Assembly (NCBI GenBank): GCA_946629475.1
Contig: CAMOXX010000033.1
Location: 1 to 16,278, forward strand
DNA: 16,278 nt
Source of the DNA: an uncultured Blautia sp.
GTDB lineage: Bacteria; Bacillota; Clostridia; Lachnospirales; Lachnospiraceae
Reading direction: 5' to 3'
Part shown: positions 8,196-16,251 of the stretch, piece after piece
Position numbering within the stretch: the first letter of the stretch is position 1
Layout: the number at the start of each line of letters is the position of its first letter
Made by a program: the position numbers and the translations under genes
The notes under the pieces: model-generated
The model's database searches: none
Seen by the model: only the letters and a program-made list of their open reading frames with translations
What the model was told of the DNA's origin: nothing

Positions 8196-11100
8196 ATGGA
8201 AGCAGGAAAGGACAGAAATCCGCTGATTTCCATCATTATTCCTGTCTATAACGGGGAGAAGTACATAGGGGAGTGTATCCGCTCCGTGTGTGCCCAAACC
8301 TGGAAGAAGACAGAAATCCTTGTGGTGGATGACGGCTCGACGGACGAAACTGCGAAGCATGTCAGTATGTATGCAGACAGGGATCCAAGGATACGGCTGA
8401 TTCGTCTTTCGGAAAACAGGCAGCTTTTTCACGCCAGGCTGGCCGGTATTGAGGCCGCTGAAGGGGACTATGTGCTGTCCGTTGATTCAGATGACCGGAT
8501 CTCTGAGGACTATGTGGAACAGCTTCTGCTATCTTCGCTTAAGACAGATGCGGATCTGGTGATCTGTGACCATCTGGTCGGATGTGATGAGGATGGGAAT
8601 ATGCTTGCCCGCATGAAGGGAATCCCAGGGGACAGAAAATACCTTGTTCCGGTGGAAAAGATCGAAGAGGAATATTACCGGAATAACGAGGGAAAGGGCC
8701 TGATTGATCAGAGCTATGTGGTGTTCTGGTCAAAGCTGTACAGGCGTGACCTTGTCAGGAGGGCGCTTTTGTGGTTGCGAAAGGTGGAACGGCCTGTCCT
8801 TTATACCGAGGATGTATTGTATACCGGCGTGTTCCTTCATTTTGCCCAAAGAGCGGTATTCACATGTAAGGGGACATATTTTTACAGAAATCATACGGAG
8901 TCCGTCATGCATGGCAACCTTCCGGAGCGTCTTGGAAAAATGACGATGGACCAGCTGGAAACACTTTATTTCCTGGATACCTTTCTAAAACGAACCGGAG
9001 CGGACGATAGGCTGTTGAGCCTGTTTGAGGCCTGGAAGCAGGGGCTTTGGAGGTTTCTGGAGTTCCGCTACAACGTGTATCGCACTCTGGCCTGGGCGGA
9101 TTCAAAGAATCCATCTCATTCCGGCAGGATCTGGAAGGAATTGTGGGATACGGATGAATACGATCATTCCCTGACACTGCAGGACCTGGCATGGGCAACA
9201 ATGGGGGTAGAAGGAACTGCCATTGTATGCGGGGAAAACCGTTTGTCCTACAGGGAATTTCACAGGATCACATCAACGATTGCCTTGTTTTTAATGAAGC
9301 ATGGACTGAAGAGCGGGGATGTGGCTGCGATTCATATGCACAGGGACGAACGCCTTTTACTTGCCATGTTTGGCATCATAAAGGCCGGTGCTGCTTATCT
9401 GGTGCTCAATACGGACTGGCCGGGGCATCGGCTGGATTATGTTGTACATGACTCCGGCGCATGCTTCGTGATTTCGGATCATGCGGACCACATATATGGG
9501 AATGCCTGTGCATATGCCTACGATGATATGTTGAAAGAAGAAACGGTGGACCCAGACGCTTCTTCGTCAGAACTGCGGAAGCGGATGCTGCATCCAGGTA
9601 CATCTGATGTGGCAGCTCTTTACTATACCTCCGGTTCGACCGGAAAACCCAAAGGCGTCATATTAAGCCATGCGAATATGGTGGATTCCACGCTTCCCCT
9701 GAAATCAAATGCCTGTATCAGGGAGGGGGCTGAGCATTGCACAGGCATCCTGGATGTGGTAAATGCCGGTTTTATGGCTTCTGTGCTTACATACGGACCT
9801 TCACTCTATTCAGGCGGCAAACATGTTCTTGTTCGAAATGAAGATCTGGAACGCCTGATACCGGTTGCAGGGATCATGAGGGAGGAGAAGGTTGATTTCA
9901 TCCTTATGACTCCTTCCGTCATGACAGCGCTGCTGACAGTGGAAGCGTTTACCCGTCAGCTTGCCCATGTCCGGGAGATCACATTATGCGGAGAAGCTTT
10001 CTCGCAGCAGCTTGCGGATACCCTGACGGGCCTGACAAAGGAAGGTACTGTCATCAATAACCTCTATGGAACCACGGAAGCAGCCGTGGGACTGGCCTGT
10101 GTAAATGTGCGCGGCCGGAGGGTGACGATGGGGGTTCCATTTGCGAATACGGAGGTTTTTGCCGAGGATAAAGAGGGCAATCGTCTGCCTGATGGCCAAA
10201 GCGGCCAGCTCTGCGTAAAGGGGCTTCGGGTAGCTCCCGGGTATCACGGGCTGCCTGAGCTGACAGAAGAAAAATTTTATACCGATCAGGACGGGATCCG
10301 GGTATACCGGACCGGAGATCTTGGTTTGATGAATGAGCAGGGCGAGATCGAGTTTCTGGGACGGAATGACCGGATGGTGAAGCTGAACGGGGTTCGTTTT
10401 GAACTTCCTGAGGTAGAGTATCACCTGCTGAAGCAGCCGTATATCCGGGAGGCGGCGGTCAAGGTCGAAAAAATCGGGGGGCGGGATCAGCTCTGCGCGG
10501 TTTTTGTCAGTGACGAGCCTGTCTCCGGAAAGAGAATCCGTGAAGATCTTGAAAAAGTGGTTCCTTCCGCCATGATCCCCACTGTCTGCAATCAAGTAGA
10601 GGCAATGCCATTTACAGAGAGAGGCAAGATTGATTATGACCGCCTGGTCATCCTTCCGCCTGATCTTCCTGAAGACCGCACTTTACCGTCGGATGAGGCG
10701 GAAGAGATGATCTGCCGGATTTTTGCTGATGTGCTGGAGGTGGACCACGTTGGCGCCGGAGCTTCCTTTACAGAGCTGGGAGGAAACTCATTGAAGGCCT
10801 ATATGGTACTGTCAAGGCTTGAGGAGCACGGAGTTTCTGCCTCTTTACAGGAATTGCTTCAGTATCCGACTCCCCGGAGCCTTTCTGCTGTTATCCGTCG
10901 GCATCTTCCAGAAGGCAGGAATGATAAAAGCGTTTCCGGAATCAGAAAAGACACGGAACTCAGAGAGGACGTACGGGAAGAGACCGCCTTCCTTCCGCTT
11001 CCTGATGAACTGAGGAGCCTGTCGGATGAAGAAGATGTGCTGGAGATCCTGCCGGTGAACAGCAGCACGATGGCGTATCTTTTTATGAAAGAGCAGGGGA

Positions 11101-13130
11101 TCACAGACAGGCAGAATGTGGTCAGAGTAAAAATGACCTTGTCTGGATACTGCCCGGAGGAGGATTTTCTGCGCCGCATACAATCGCTTATGGATCATCA
11201 TCCTTCTCTTCGCAGTTCTTTCACCAGGGATGCGAATGGGGGATACTGGCAGGTTTTTTATAAAAGAAAAACGGCTCCTGTCTATTTCAGGGACCTGAGG
11301 GGATTTTCCCGGGATGCTGCGGACCGCCTGCTTGCCGGGTTCTGGCAGGTGATGGAGGAGAACGGGGAAACGGAAGCATTTGCCGCAGGATGCTTTCCCT
11401 TACCTGACAGCCAGACGGCGCTGCTCTTGCGCTTGGAGCATACCATCTGTGACGGAATGTCGCTGTCTGTCATTGAAAATGAGCTGGCTTCCCCGGAAAC
11501 GGCTGTACCCGGCGAGGATGATTTGCTCTCTTACAGACACCGTCACATAAGGGCAGCAAAACACATTACAGAGAAGGACGCAGCCTACTTTACGCCCGGG
11601 CACCCATTGATCAAATCCACGGAACCTCTTTCTTCCGGGGGAAGTACAAAGCAGGAGAAACTGGTACTTTCGAGGAGTGAAACAGAGGCACTGATGAAGA
11701 AATGCAGCAGCCTTGGTGTGACTGTGTATTGTTATGTGCAGTACACTTACGGAACAGCTCTTCTGTCTCTTATCAATAAAAGAGAGGGAAGCCATGCCAA
11801 TCCACCTGATGGCCGGGAACCGGCGGGGCCTGGCGCTGCGCGGCCGGGAACAGCGGAGGAGATCTGGCTTCTGCACCTGGACAGTGGACGTCTGCCTTCG
11901 GACGAAAAAGAGCTTCACATCGTAGGGAACCTGATGAATGGGATTCCTGTCCGGATCCGGTCGAATATGACACCCGGGCAGCTTCAGGAAGACCTGATTC
12001 ATCTTTCGGAAATACAGGGTCTTTCTGATTCAGACCTGCTGTATCAACATGACTGGCGCGGCATCTATGAAGGCATCATTTCGAAAGATTTTGGAGAACA
12101 AAGTCCAATGATCCTTCAGAGTGAACTTCTGGAAAGCGATGAGCTGCTGGGAAATCATATGTACATGAAGGAAGGCTGCCTTCACATGGTATTTCATCAT
12201 GTGGATGACCCGCAATGGAATGGCTGGTATCAAAGCCTGATCAGGCAGATGCTGCATGGACTCAGGGACTCTATGATTCAGACCATCACAACAGATGAAT
12301 TTCAGATGGATTATTTCCGCTTCGGGCGGGGAGAAGAGGCTCTTGTGATCCTGCCCGGTCTTAGCGTACAAAGTGTCATGAAGAACGTGAGAGCTGCGGA
12401 AAAGGCTTATGAACGGCTGACGGATGATTTTACGATCTATCTCTTCGACCGCAGGAAGGATCCGCCGGATATGTACTCGATCCGGGACATGGCCCGGGAT
12501 ACCGTACAGGCGATTCGGGCGGCCGGTCTTGACCGCTTCAGTCTCATGGGTGTATCCCAGGGCGGAATGATTGCGATGACGATTGCAATTCACAATCCGG
12601 AAATGGTAAAAAAGCTGGTTCTTTGTTCTACGTCCTCCTGTGTAGGAGAAGAACAGAACACGATTGCAAAAGAGTGGATCCGTCTGGCGGAAAAAAAGGA
12701 CGTAGAAGGATTGTATCTGAAGTTTGGCGAGGCTGTCTATTCAAAAGACATGTTTGAACCGCTGCGCAAACTGCTGACTGAAGAGGCAAAAAGTGTAACG
12801 GAGGAGGAACTCCAACATTTTATCATTTTTGTAAAAAGCATTTATGGCTTCAATGTTCTGGATGAGCTTGATCAGATTACGTGTCCTGTGCTGCTTCTGG
12901 GTTCCGAAGATGATTATGCATTAGGTGCGGCTGCATCTTATCAGATTGCAGATCGTCTGAATAAGCGGCTGGATTTTGAATTTTATATATACCGTGGTTA
13001 TGGGCATGCGGCATATGCTTTTGCTCCGGATTACACAGACAGAATACATGCTTTTTTTCGGAAAAGTGAACAGAGTGCAAACAATAAGCGGCACATAGAA
13101 TATACATCTCAGTGGGGGCGATTGGAATGA
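8196..13130 (+). CDS. Hybrid glycosyltransferase-NRPS: GT2, adenylation, carrier, condensation, alpha/beta hydrolase
   Basis: One 1644-residue chain with five domains. (1) GT2, about 9-340: ISIIIPVYNGEKYI, DDGSTD from residue 45, DSDD at 97-100, TEDVLYTG. (2) Adenylation, about 345-820: A3 YYTSGSTGKPKG at 476-487, A5 NNLYGTTEA, A7 YRTGD at 704-708, A8 LGRNDRMVKLNGVRFEL, A10 ERGKIDY with Lys811; it looks complete and should activate an acid with ATP. The residue aligned with Asp235 of PheA, which holds the alpha-amino group, is Met527. (3) Carrier: FTELGGNSLKA, with Ser865 as phosphopantetheine site. (4) Condensation, about 940-1360: EHTICDGMS with His1082 and Asp1086, LDSGRLPS, and NLMNGIPVRI; a Gly/Pro/Ala-rich insert precedes the SGR motif. 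(5) Alpha/beta hydrolase, about 1375-1630: GVSQGG with Ser1454, LLLGSEDDYALG, GYGHAAY. It may release product like a thioesterase, which is inferred. The order A-T-C is unusual for one NRPS module. Confidence 0.88.
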   Translation: MEAGKDRNPLISIIIPVYNGEKYIGECIRSVCAQTWKKTEILVVDDGSTDETAKHVSMYADRDPRIRLIRLSENRQLFHARLAGIEAAEGDYVLSVDSDDRISEDYVEQLLLSSLKTDADLVICDHLVGCDEDGNMLARMKGIPGDRKYLVPVEKIEEEYYRNNEGKGLIDQSYVVFWSKLYRRDLVRRALLWLRKVERPVLYTEDVLYTGVFLHFAQRAVFTCKGTYFYRNHTESVMHGNLPERLGKMTMDQLETLYFLDTFLKRTGADDRLLSLFEAWKQGLWRFLEFRYNVYRTLAWADSKNPSHSGRIWKELWDTDEYDHSLTLQDLAWATMGVEGTAIVCGENRLSYREFHRITSTIALFLMKHGLKSGDVAAIHMHRDERLLLAMFGIIKAGAAYLVLNTDWPGHRLDYVVHDSGACFVISDHADHIYGNACAYAYDDMLKEETVDPDASSSELRKRMLHPGTSDVAALYYTSGSTGKPKGVILSHANMVDSTLPLKSNACIREGAEHCTGILDVVNAGFMASVLTYGPSLYSGGKHVLVRNEDLERLIPVAGIMREEKVDFILMTPSVMTALLTVEAFTRQLAHVREITLCGEAFSQQLADTLTGLTKEGTVINNLYGTTEAAVGLACVNVRGRRVTMGVPFANTEVFAEDKEGNRLPDGQSGQLCVKGLRVAPGYHGLPELTEEKFYTDQDGIRVYRTGDLGLMNEQGEIEFLGRNDRMVKLNGVRFELPEVEYHLLKQPYIREAAVKVEKIGGRDQLCAVFVSDEPVSGKRIREDLEKVVPSAMIPTVCNQVEAMPFTERGKIDYDRLVILPPDLPEDRTLPSDEAEEMICRIFADVLEVDHVGAGASFTELGGNSLKAYMVLSRLEEHGVSASLQELLQYPTPRSLSAVIRRHLPEGRNDKSVSGIRKDTELREDVREETAFLPLPDELRSLSDEEDVLEILPVNSSTMAYLFMKEQGITDRQNVVRVKMTLSGYCPEEDFLRRIQSLMDHHPSLRSSFTRDANGGYWQVFYKRKTAPVYFRDLRGFSRDAADRLLAGFWQVMEENGETEAFAAGCFPLPDSQTALLLRLEHTICDGMSLSVIENELASPETAVPGEDDLLSYRHRHIRAAKHITEKDAAYFTPGHPLIKSTEPLSSGGSTKQEKLVLSRSETEALMKKCSSLGVTVYCYVQYTYGTALLSLINKREGSHANPPDGREPAGPGAARPGTAEEIWLLHLDSGRLPSDEKELHIVGNLMNGIPVRIRSNMTPGQLQEDLIHLSEIQGLSDSDLLYQHDWRGIYEGIISKDFGEQSPMILQSELLESDELLGNHMYMKEGCLHMVFHHVDDPQWNGWYQSLIRQMLHGLRDSMIQTITTDEFQMDYFRFGRGEEALVILPGLSVQSVMKNVRAAEKAYERLTDDFTIYLFDRRKDPPDMYSIRDMARDTVQAIRAAGLDRFSLMGVSQGGMIAMTIAIHNPEMVKKLVLCSTSSCVGEEQNTIAKEWIRLAEKKDVEGLYLKFGEAVYSKDMFEPLRKLLTEEAKSVTEEELQHFIIFVKSIYGFNVLDELDQITCPVLLLGSEDDYALGAAASYQIADRLNKRLDFEFYIYRGYGHAAYAFAPDYTDRIHAFFRKSEQSANNKRHIEYTSQWGRLE

Positions 13131-15217
13131 ACAGAGAGATGGAAAGGATGAGGCAGATTGGGAAAATGATCACGCAGAATGCCTGCGCGATCCGTATGCT
13201 CGGCCGGTTATCTGCCATGCATGCTGCTCCGGATCCGAAAGAACGGGTGATCAAAGCGAGGAAAGATCAGACGGGAAACACGGCTGGAAAAGCACCTGAA
13301 AAAAAGGAAAAAGAGAAGGAGACGCAGATCTCAAGGGAGCTGAAAATTCTTATGGATCCGTCACGGTATTCAGCCTCTGATATCCCGGCGGACGATCTTC
13401 GCTATATCATAGGCCACTATGGCAGCGATGTCGAAAACATCTATCATCTGGGAGCCGGCCAGCTTTGGATGCTGGAGGAAGTGAAGCATGTGAAGTCGGC
13501 ATTCTTTCTGCAGATTCTCACAAAAGCGGTGATTCAGTTTGATCTTCCGGTCTTTCGTCAGCAGGCAGATGAGGTTTGCAGGAAGCATGAGAATCTGCGG
13601 TCGGCATTTGTATGCAAAGGCACAGGATCCCCATGGCGCGTGATCCTGAAGGACCGTCATCCGGAGATCAATTGTTTTGATCTTTCCGAACTGGAAATGG
13701 AAGAATTTGATGCAAAGATACCCACTCTGATGGAGGCGGACAGACAACGGGGGTTTGATCTGGAGCGGGATGCATTGCTTCGGATTAATATCTATAAAAG
13801 CTGTGAAAAAGACACGTATGCCATTGTGATTTCCCAGCCTCATATCAATTCTGACGGGACGAGCCTTGGCATCCTCATAAGGGATCTGTTTTTTGGATAC
13901 GTCCTTGATATGAACGGGATTGACAAGAAGGTAGAGAGCCAGTCCTTCAGATCCTATGCGAAGTATCTGGATCAGGTGGATACAGACCGGGAGATCGCCT
14001 TCTGGAAGAAAAAGCTGAAGGATATTGATGAGGATCAGCTTCTTCCCGGGCAGCAGGTCAGTGATCTGGACTATGAAAGCGTATCCCTTTTTGTTCCCTT
14101 CGATGACAGAGAACTGGAGGTGCTTCAGGATGCGCAGAGGACGTTTAAGGTGACCCGGTTTACCATTCTGCAGGGATTGTGGGGAATTATGACCGCAAAA
14201 CTGAAGGGGCGCAGCAGGATCGTATTTGGCGCGATTACTTCAGGACGGGAGGCCGGTGTTTCCGACAGCATGGCACTTGCCGGCGGTTTCGTCAATGCTG
14301 TTCCTGTCGAGATCAGCTTTGAAGAGAATGAGCTCCTTGCGGACTTCTTTCAGAAGGTGCAGAGTGATTTTCTCCAGTGCATGAATAATTCGCATCTTTC
14401 GCCCGGTCAGATTCAGGAAGCTCTGGGACGGAAGAATCCGGTCTTTTCCCATCTGTTGAACAATCATAACTTTGCGGCGCCGGCAGGCAGCGGCTTCAGG
14501 AAAGGCGGGATATCCGGAATCAAGATCATCGGCGGAGACGTATATGACAATCTTTCCGAGGATCTGTGCGTTTACTTCACCACGATAGGAGAAAAACAGG
14601 GCTGCAATTATTCTTATAATGCGAGAGCGTTTTCAAAAGAGGTGATACAGCTGATCTCAGAGTATTACAAGTCATATCTGACTTCGCTCATGGATCATGG
14701 GAAGGAAGGCAGAATCAGCATGCTGCCTGAGCTGGATACAGGTCTGATTCCGGTGGCGCAGGACGCAAGGAGCATGGTAAAGGTCAAAATCGCCGGAAGC
14801 CTGAAGAAGTATCCCGGATTTGCGGGGGCCGACGATAATGAGCTGATCCGTCTGTCAGAAAGATGCCGTTTGGTCTGGTTTGCTCCGGATGAGATTGTTG
14901 TGAGAAAGGGTGGAGTGGAAAGGGAGATTCCGCTGCTTCTGGAAGGCCGCTGTGTTGTATTCGGGGAGACAAAGGAAGGATGGAATAATCCACTGCGTAT
15001 TCTCAGGGAAGGAAGCATTCTGGACTATTCTCCCTTGTTTTCCGGGGACAGAACATTTAATACCATTGCCTGCATCGAGCGTTCAGTGGTGCTTTTTATA
15101 CCCTGTGATGATCTCATGGTTTTTCTGTCAGCGAATCCGCATGGGATGATGGAAATAATGAGACTGCTTGAAAAGGACAAGCGTACCTTTATGAAATTGT
15201 GGATGGGTGCGGAATGA
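13127..15217 (+). CDS. Condensation domain fused to a cyclic-nucleotide-binding-like domain
   Basis: A 696-residue protein. ATG 13127 is chosen because it gives an ATGA overlap with the previous stop; a GTG at 13112 would add five residues. Residues 1-90 are a charged linker rich in Lys/Glu. Residues about 95-530 are an NRPS condensation domain: YHLGAGQLWML near its start, SQPHINSDGTS with His239, Asp243 and Gly244 (Pro238 in place of the first His), ITSGREAGVSD, and GGFVNAVPVEI. Residues about 552-690 resemble a cNMP-binding beta-barrel as in CRP and cyclic-nucleotide-gated proteins: SLKKYPGFAGADDNELIRL is the opening helix ('L..IPLFSGLSEEEL'), APDEIVVRKGG the 'PGEVIFREGD' turn, and GSILDYSPLFSGDRTFNT the phosphate-binding cassette with Asp633 replacing the usual Glu and Arg642 kept. 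No DNA-binding helix follows. It may condense carrier-bound acyl groups under control of a small ligand, which is inferred. Confidence 0.8.
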   Translation: MNREMERMRQIGKMITQNACAIRMLGRLSAMHAAPDPKERVIKARKDQTGNTAGKAPEKKEKEKETQISRELKILMDPSRYSASDIPADDLRYIIGHYGSDVENIYHLGAGQLWMLEEVKHVKSAFFLQILTKAVIQFDLPVFRQQADEVCRKHENLRSAFVCKGTGSPWRVILKDRHPEINCFDLSELEMEEFDAKIPTLMEADRQRGFDLERDALLRINIYKSCEKDTYAIVISQPHINSDGTSLGILIRDLFFGYVLDMNGIDKKVESQSFRSYAKYLDQVDTDREIAFWKKKLKDIDEDQLLPGQQVSDLDYESVSLFVPFDDRELEVLQDAQRTFKVTRFTILQGLWGIMTAKLKGRSRIVFGAITSGREAGVSDSMALAGGFVNAVPVEISFEENELLADFFQKVQSDFLQCMNNSHLSPGQIQEALGRKNPVFSHLLNNHNFAAPAGSGFRKGGISGIKIIGGDVYDNLSEDLCVYFTTIGEKQGCNYSYNARAFSKEVIQLISEYYKSYLTSLMDHGKEGRISMLPELDTGLIPVAQDARSMVKVKIAGSLKKYPGFAGADDNELIRLSERCRLVWFAPDEIVVRKGGVEREIPLLLEGRCVVFGETKEGWNNPLRILREGSILDYSPLFSGDRTFNTIACIERSVVLFIPCDDLMVFLSANPHGMMEIMRLLEKDKRTFMKLWMGAE

Positions 15218-15305
15218 CATTACCAAACATTACAGGGAGGATGGCATAATGTCCGCTTGTTTATAACATAATGGTATTATCATCTGAGAAAGGGATAATG
15301 ACGGC
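15218..15305 (+). other. Largest unassigned intergenic gap; possible weak internal promoter
   Basis: The 88 bases between the condensation-cNMP gene and the esterase encode nothing convincing. TGGTATTAT at 15272-15280 resembles an extended -10 element but lacks a good -35 at 16-18 nt spacing. ATAAT-GGT-ATTAT (15268-15280) is a short perfect inverted repeat. GAGAAAGGGA at 15286-15295 is the likely ribosome binding site for ATG 15306. An esterase/MBL sub-operon with its own weak promoter is possible but not shown. Confidence 0.3.
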
Positions 15306-15953
15306 ATGACGGTATTTGAATACGGGAATCCAAATGCGGGTATCGTCCTGGTGCAGCCAGTGGATGATCATGATATGTCTGTAATGGACAGCGAAGTCAG
15401 GTACATCCGGGAACTGACGGATCAGGAATTCGGTCTCATCGCTGTTAAGGTCAGGAATTGGAACAATGACCTGTCTCCCTGGGTGGCTCCTGCTGCTTTC
15501 GGGAATGAAGGCTTCGGCAATGGTGCCGCCGATACACTGGCAGAGATGATGAAACTGATTAAAGACCCTTGTAAAACGATTATTATTGGCGGATATTCGC
15601 TGGCCGGCCTGTTCGCCTTATGGGCGGCATCCAGGACGGATTTATTCTGCGGTGTGGCAGCCGCATCCCCTTCCGTATGGTTCCCGGGGTTCATTGACTA
15701 TATGGCAGATCATAGCGTTCATGCGGGAACAGTTTACCTCAGCCTTGGCGATAAGGAAGAGAAGACAAGAAACCCGGTAATGTCCAAAGTCGGTGAATGC
15801 ATCCGGGAGGGGTATTCGTGCCTGCAGAGAAAAGGAATCGACTGCACCCTGGAATGGAACAGAGGGAATCATTTTAAGGAGCCAGACCTTCGGACAGCAA
15901 AAGCATTTGCCTGGGTAATGGAGAGGACAGGAAACAGGGGAGTGAGAGTATGA
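15306..15953 (+). CDS. Small alpha/beta-hydrolase, putative esterase
   Basis: A 215-residue alpha/beta-hydrolase-fold protein of the putative-esterase type (the D/IroE/Fes-like group in the broad sense). The nucleophile elbow is IIIGGYSLAGLFAL with Ser98, followed by AAASPSVWFPGF, a very typical sequence after the elbow in this family. The late GNHFKEPDLR supplies the probable catalytic His189; the acidic residue is not certain but lies likely near LSLGDKEE. No signal peptide is seen, so it should be cytoplasmic. The family hydrolyses esters or thioesters of small molecules, including siderophore and peptide-derived esters. In this operon it could trim, release or recycle an acylated product, which is inferred. 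ATG 15298 is followed by a stop after two further codons, so 15306 is the usable start. Its stop overlaps the next start as ATGA. Confidence 0.8.
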   Translation: MTVFEYGNPNAGIVLVQPVDDHDMSVMDSEVRYIRELTDQEFGLIAVKVRNWNNDLSPWVAPAAFGNEGFGNGAADTLAEMMKLIKDPCKTIIIGGYSLAGLFALWAASRTDLFCGVAAASPSVWFPGFIDYMADHSVHAGTVYLSLGDKEEKTRNPVMSKVGECIREGYSCLQRKGIDCTLEWNRGNHFKEPDLRTAKAFAWVMERTGNRGVRV

Positions 15954-16240
15954 ACACAGCAAATATAACGGTAAACACTCAGAGCAGCATCAGGATTGAC
16001 GGATCAAAGGTTCTATACTTTGATCCTTTTCAGATTGCATCGCAATCTCACGATGCAGACCTGGTCTTCATAACGCATTCCCATTATGATCATTTCGATC
16101 CGGAGTCGGTCAGCAAAGTGTCAAAGGCAGATACGGTTTTCATTGCTCCTGCCAGCATGGAACAGGAGATGCGAAAGATTGCGGGGGATGTGGAACTGAT
16201 TCTGATGGAACCGGGAGCCACGAGGGACGTTTCAGAATGA
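15950..16240 (+). CDS. Short metallo-beta-lactamase-fold hydrolase (N-terminal part only)
   Basis: A 96-residue protein matching the first part of UlaG-like MBL-fold hydrolases. SSIRIDGSKVLYFDPFQI is the first beta hairpin with its conserved aspartate, and ITHSHYDHFDPESV is the HxHxDH zinc motif. MBL proteins of this type normally run to about 200 residues and need further His and Asp ligands (the later H and 'AGDTD' motifs). Those are absent because TGA at 16238-16240 ends the frame soon after LILMEPGATRDVSE. None of the three forward frames after the stop resumes MBL-like sequence within the window. The protein is therefore probably a truncated, inactive remnant, though a split or unusual small form cannot be excluded. 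ATG 15950 overlaps the esterase stop by 4 nt, with GGGGAG just upstream. Fold assignment is confident; activity is doubtful. Confidence 0.75.
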   Translation: MNTANITVNTQSSIRIDGSKVLYFDPFQIASQSHDADLVFITHSHYDHFDPESVSKVSKADTVFIAPASMEQEMRKIAGDVELILMEPGATRDVSE

Positions 16241-16251
16241 AACCTTTTTTT
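16229..16251 (+). terminator. Weak terminator-like hairpin with T-tract at the end of the MBL frame
   Basis: GTTTCA-GAA-TGAAAC forms a perfect 6-bp stem with a 3-nt loop (16229-16243), followed by T7 at 16245-16251. The stem has only two G-C pairs, so it is weak. It coincides with the MBL stop codon. A competing reading is that translation continues into a gene starting at 16237. Confidence 0.3.

Noticed and set aside
11734..11925. Alternative plus frame through the condensation domain with MPIHLMAGNRR and GFCTWTVDV, suggesting a compensated double frameshift
   Set aside because: The main frame carries the diagnostic LHLDSGR and NLMNGIPVRI on the far side of the insert and agrees with the paralog at 1826-2395, so no frameshift is needed.
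15232..15266. Tiny peptide frames after AGGGAGG (ATG GCA stop; ATG plus four codons)
   Set aside because: Far too short to recognise and no attenuator-like structure is visible; chance is likely.
15272..15280. Extended -10-like promoter before the esterase
   Set aside because: No -35 at suitable spacing and the inferred transcript start would fall within the ribosome binding site; kept only as a note in the intergenic entry.
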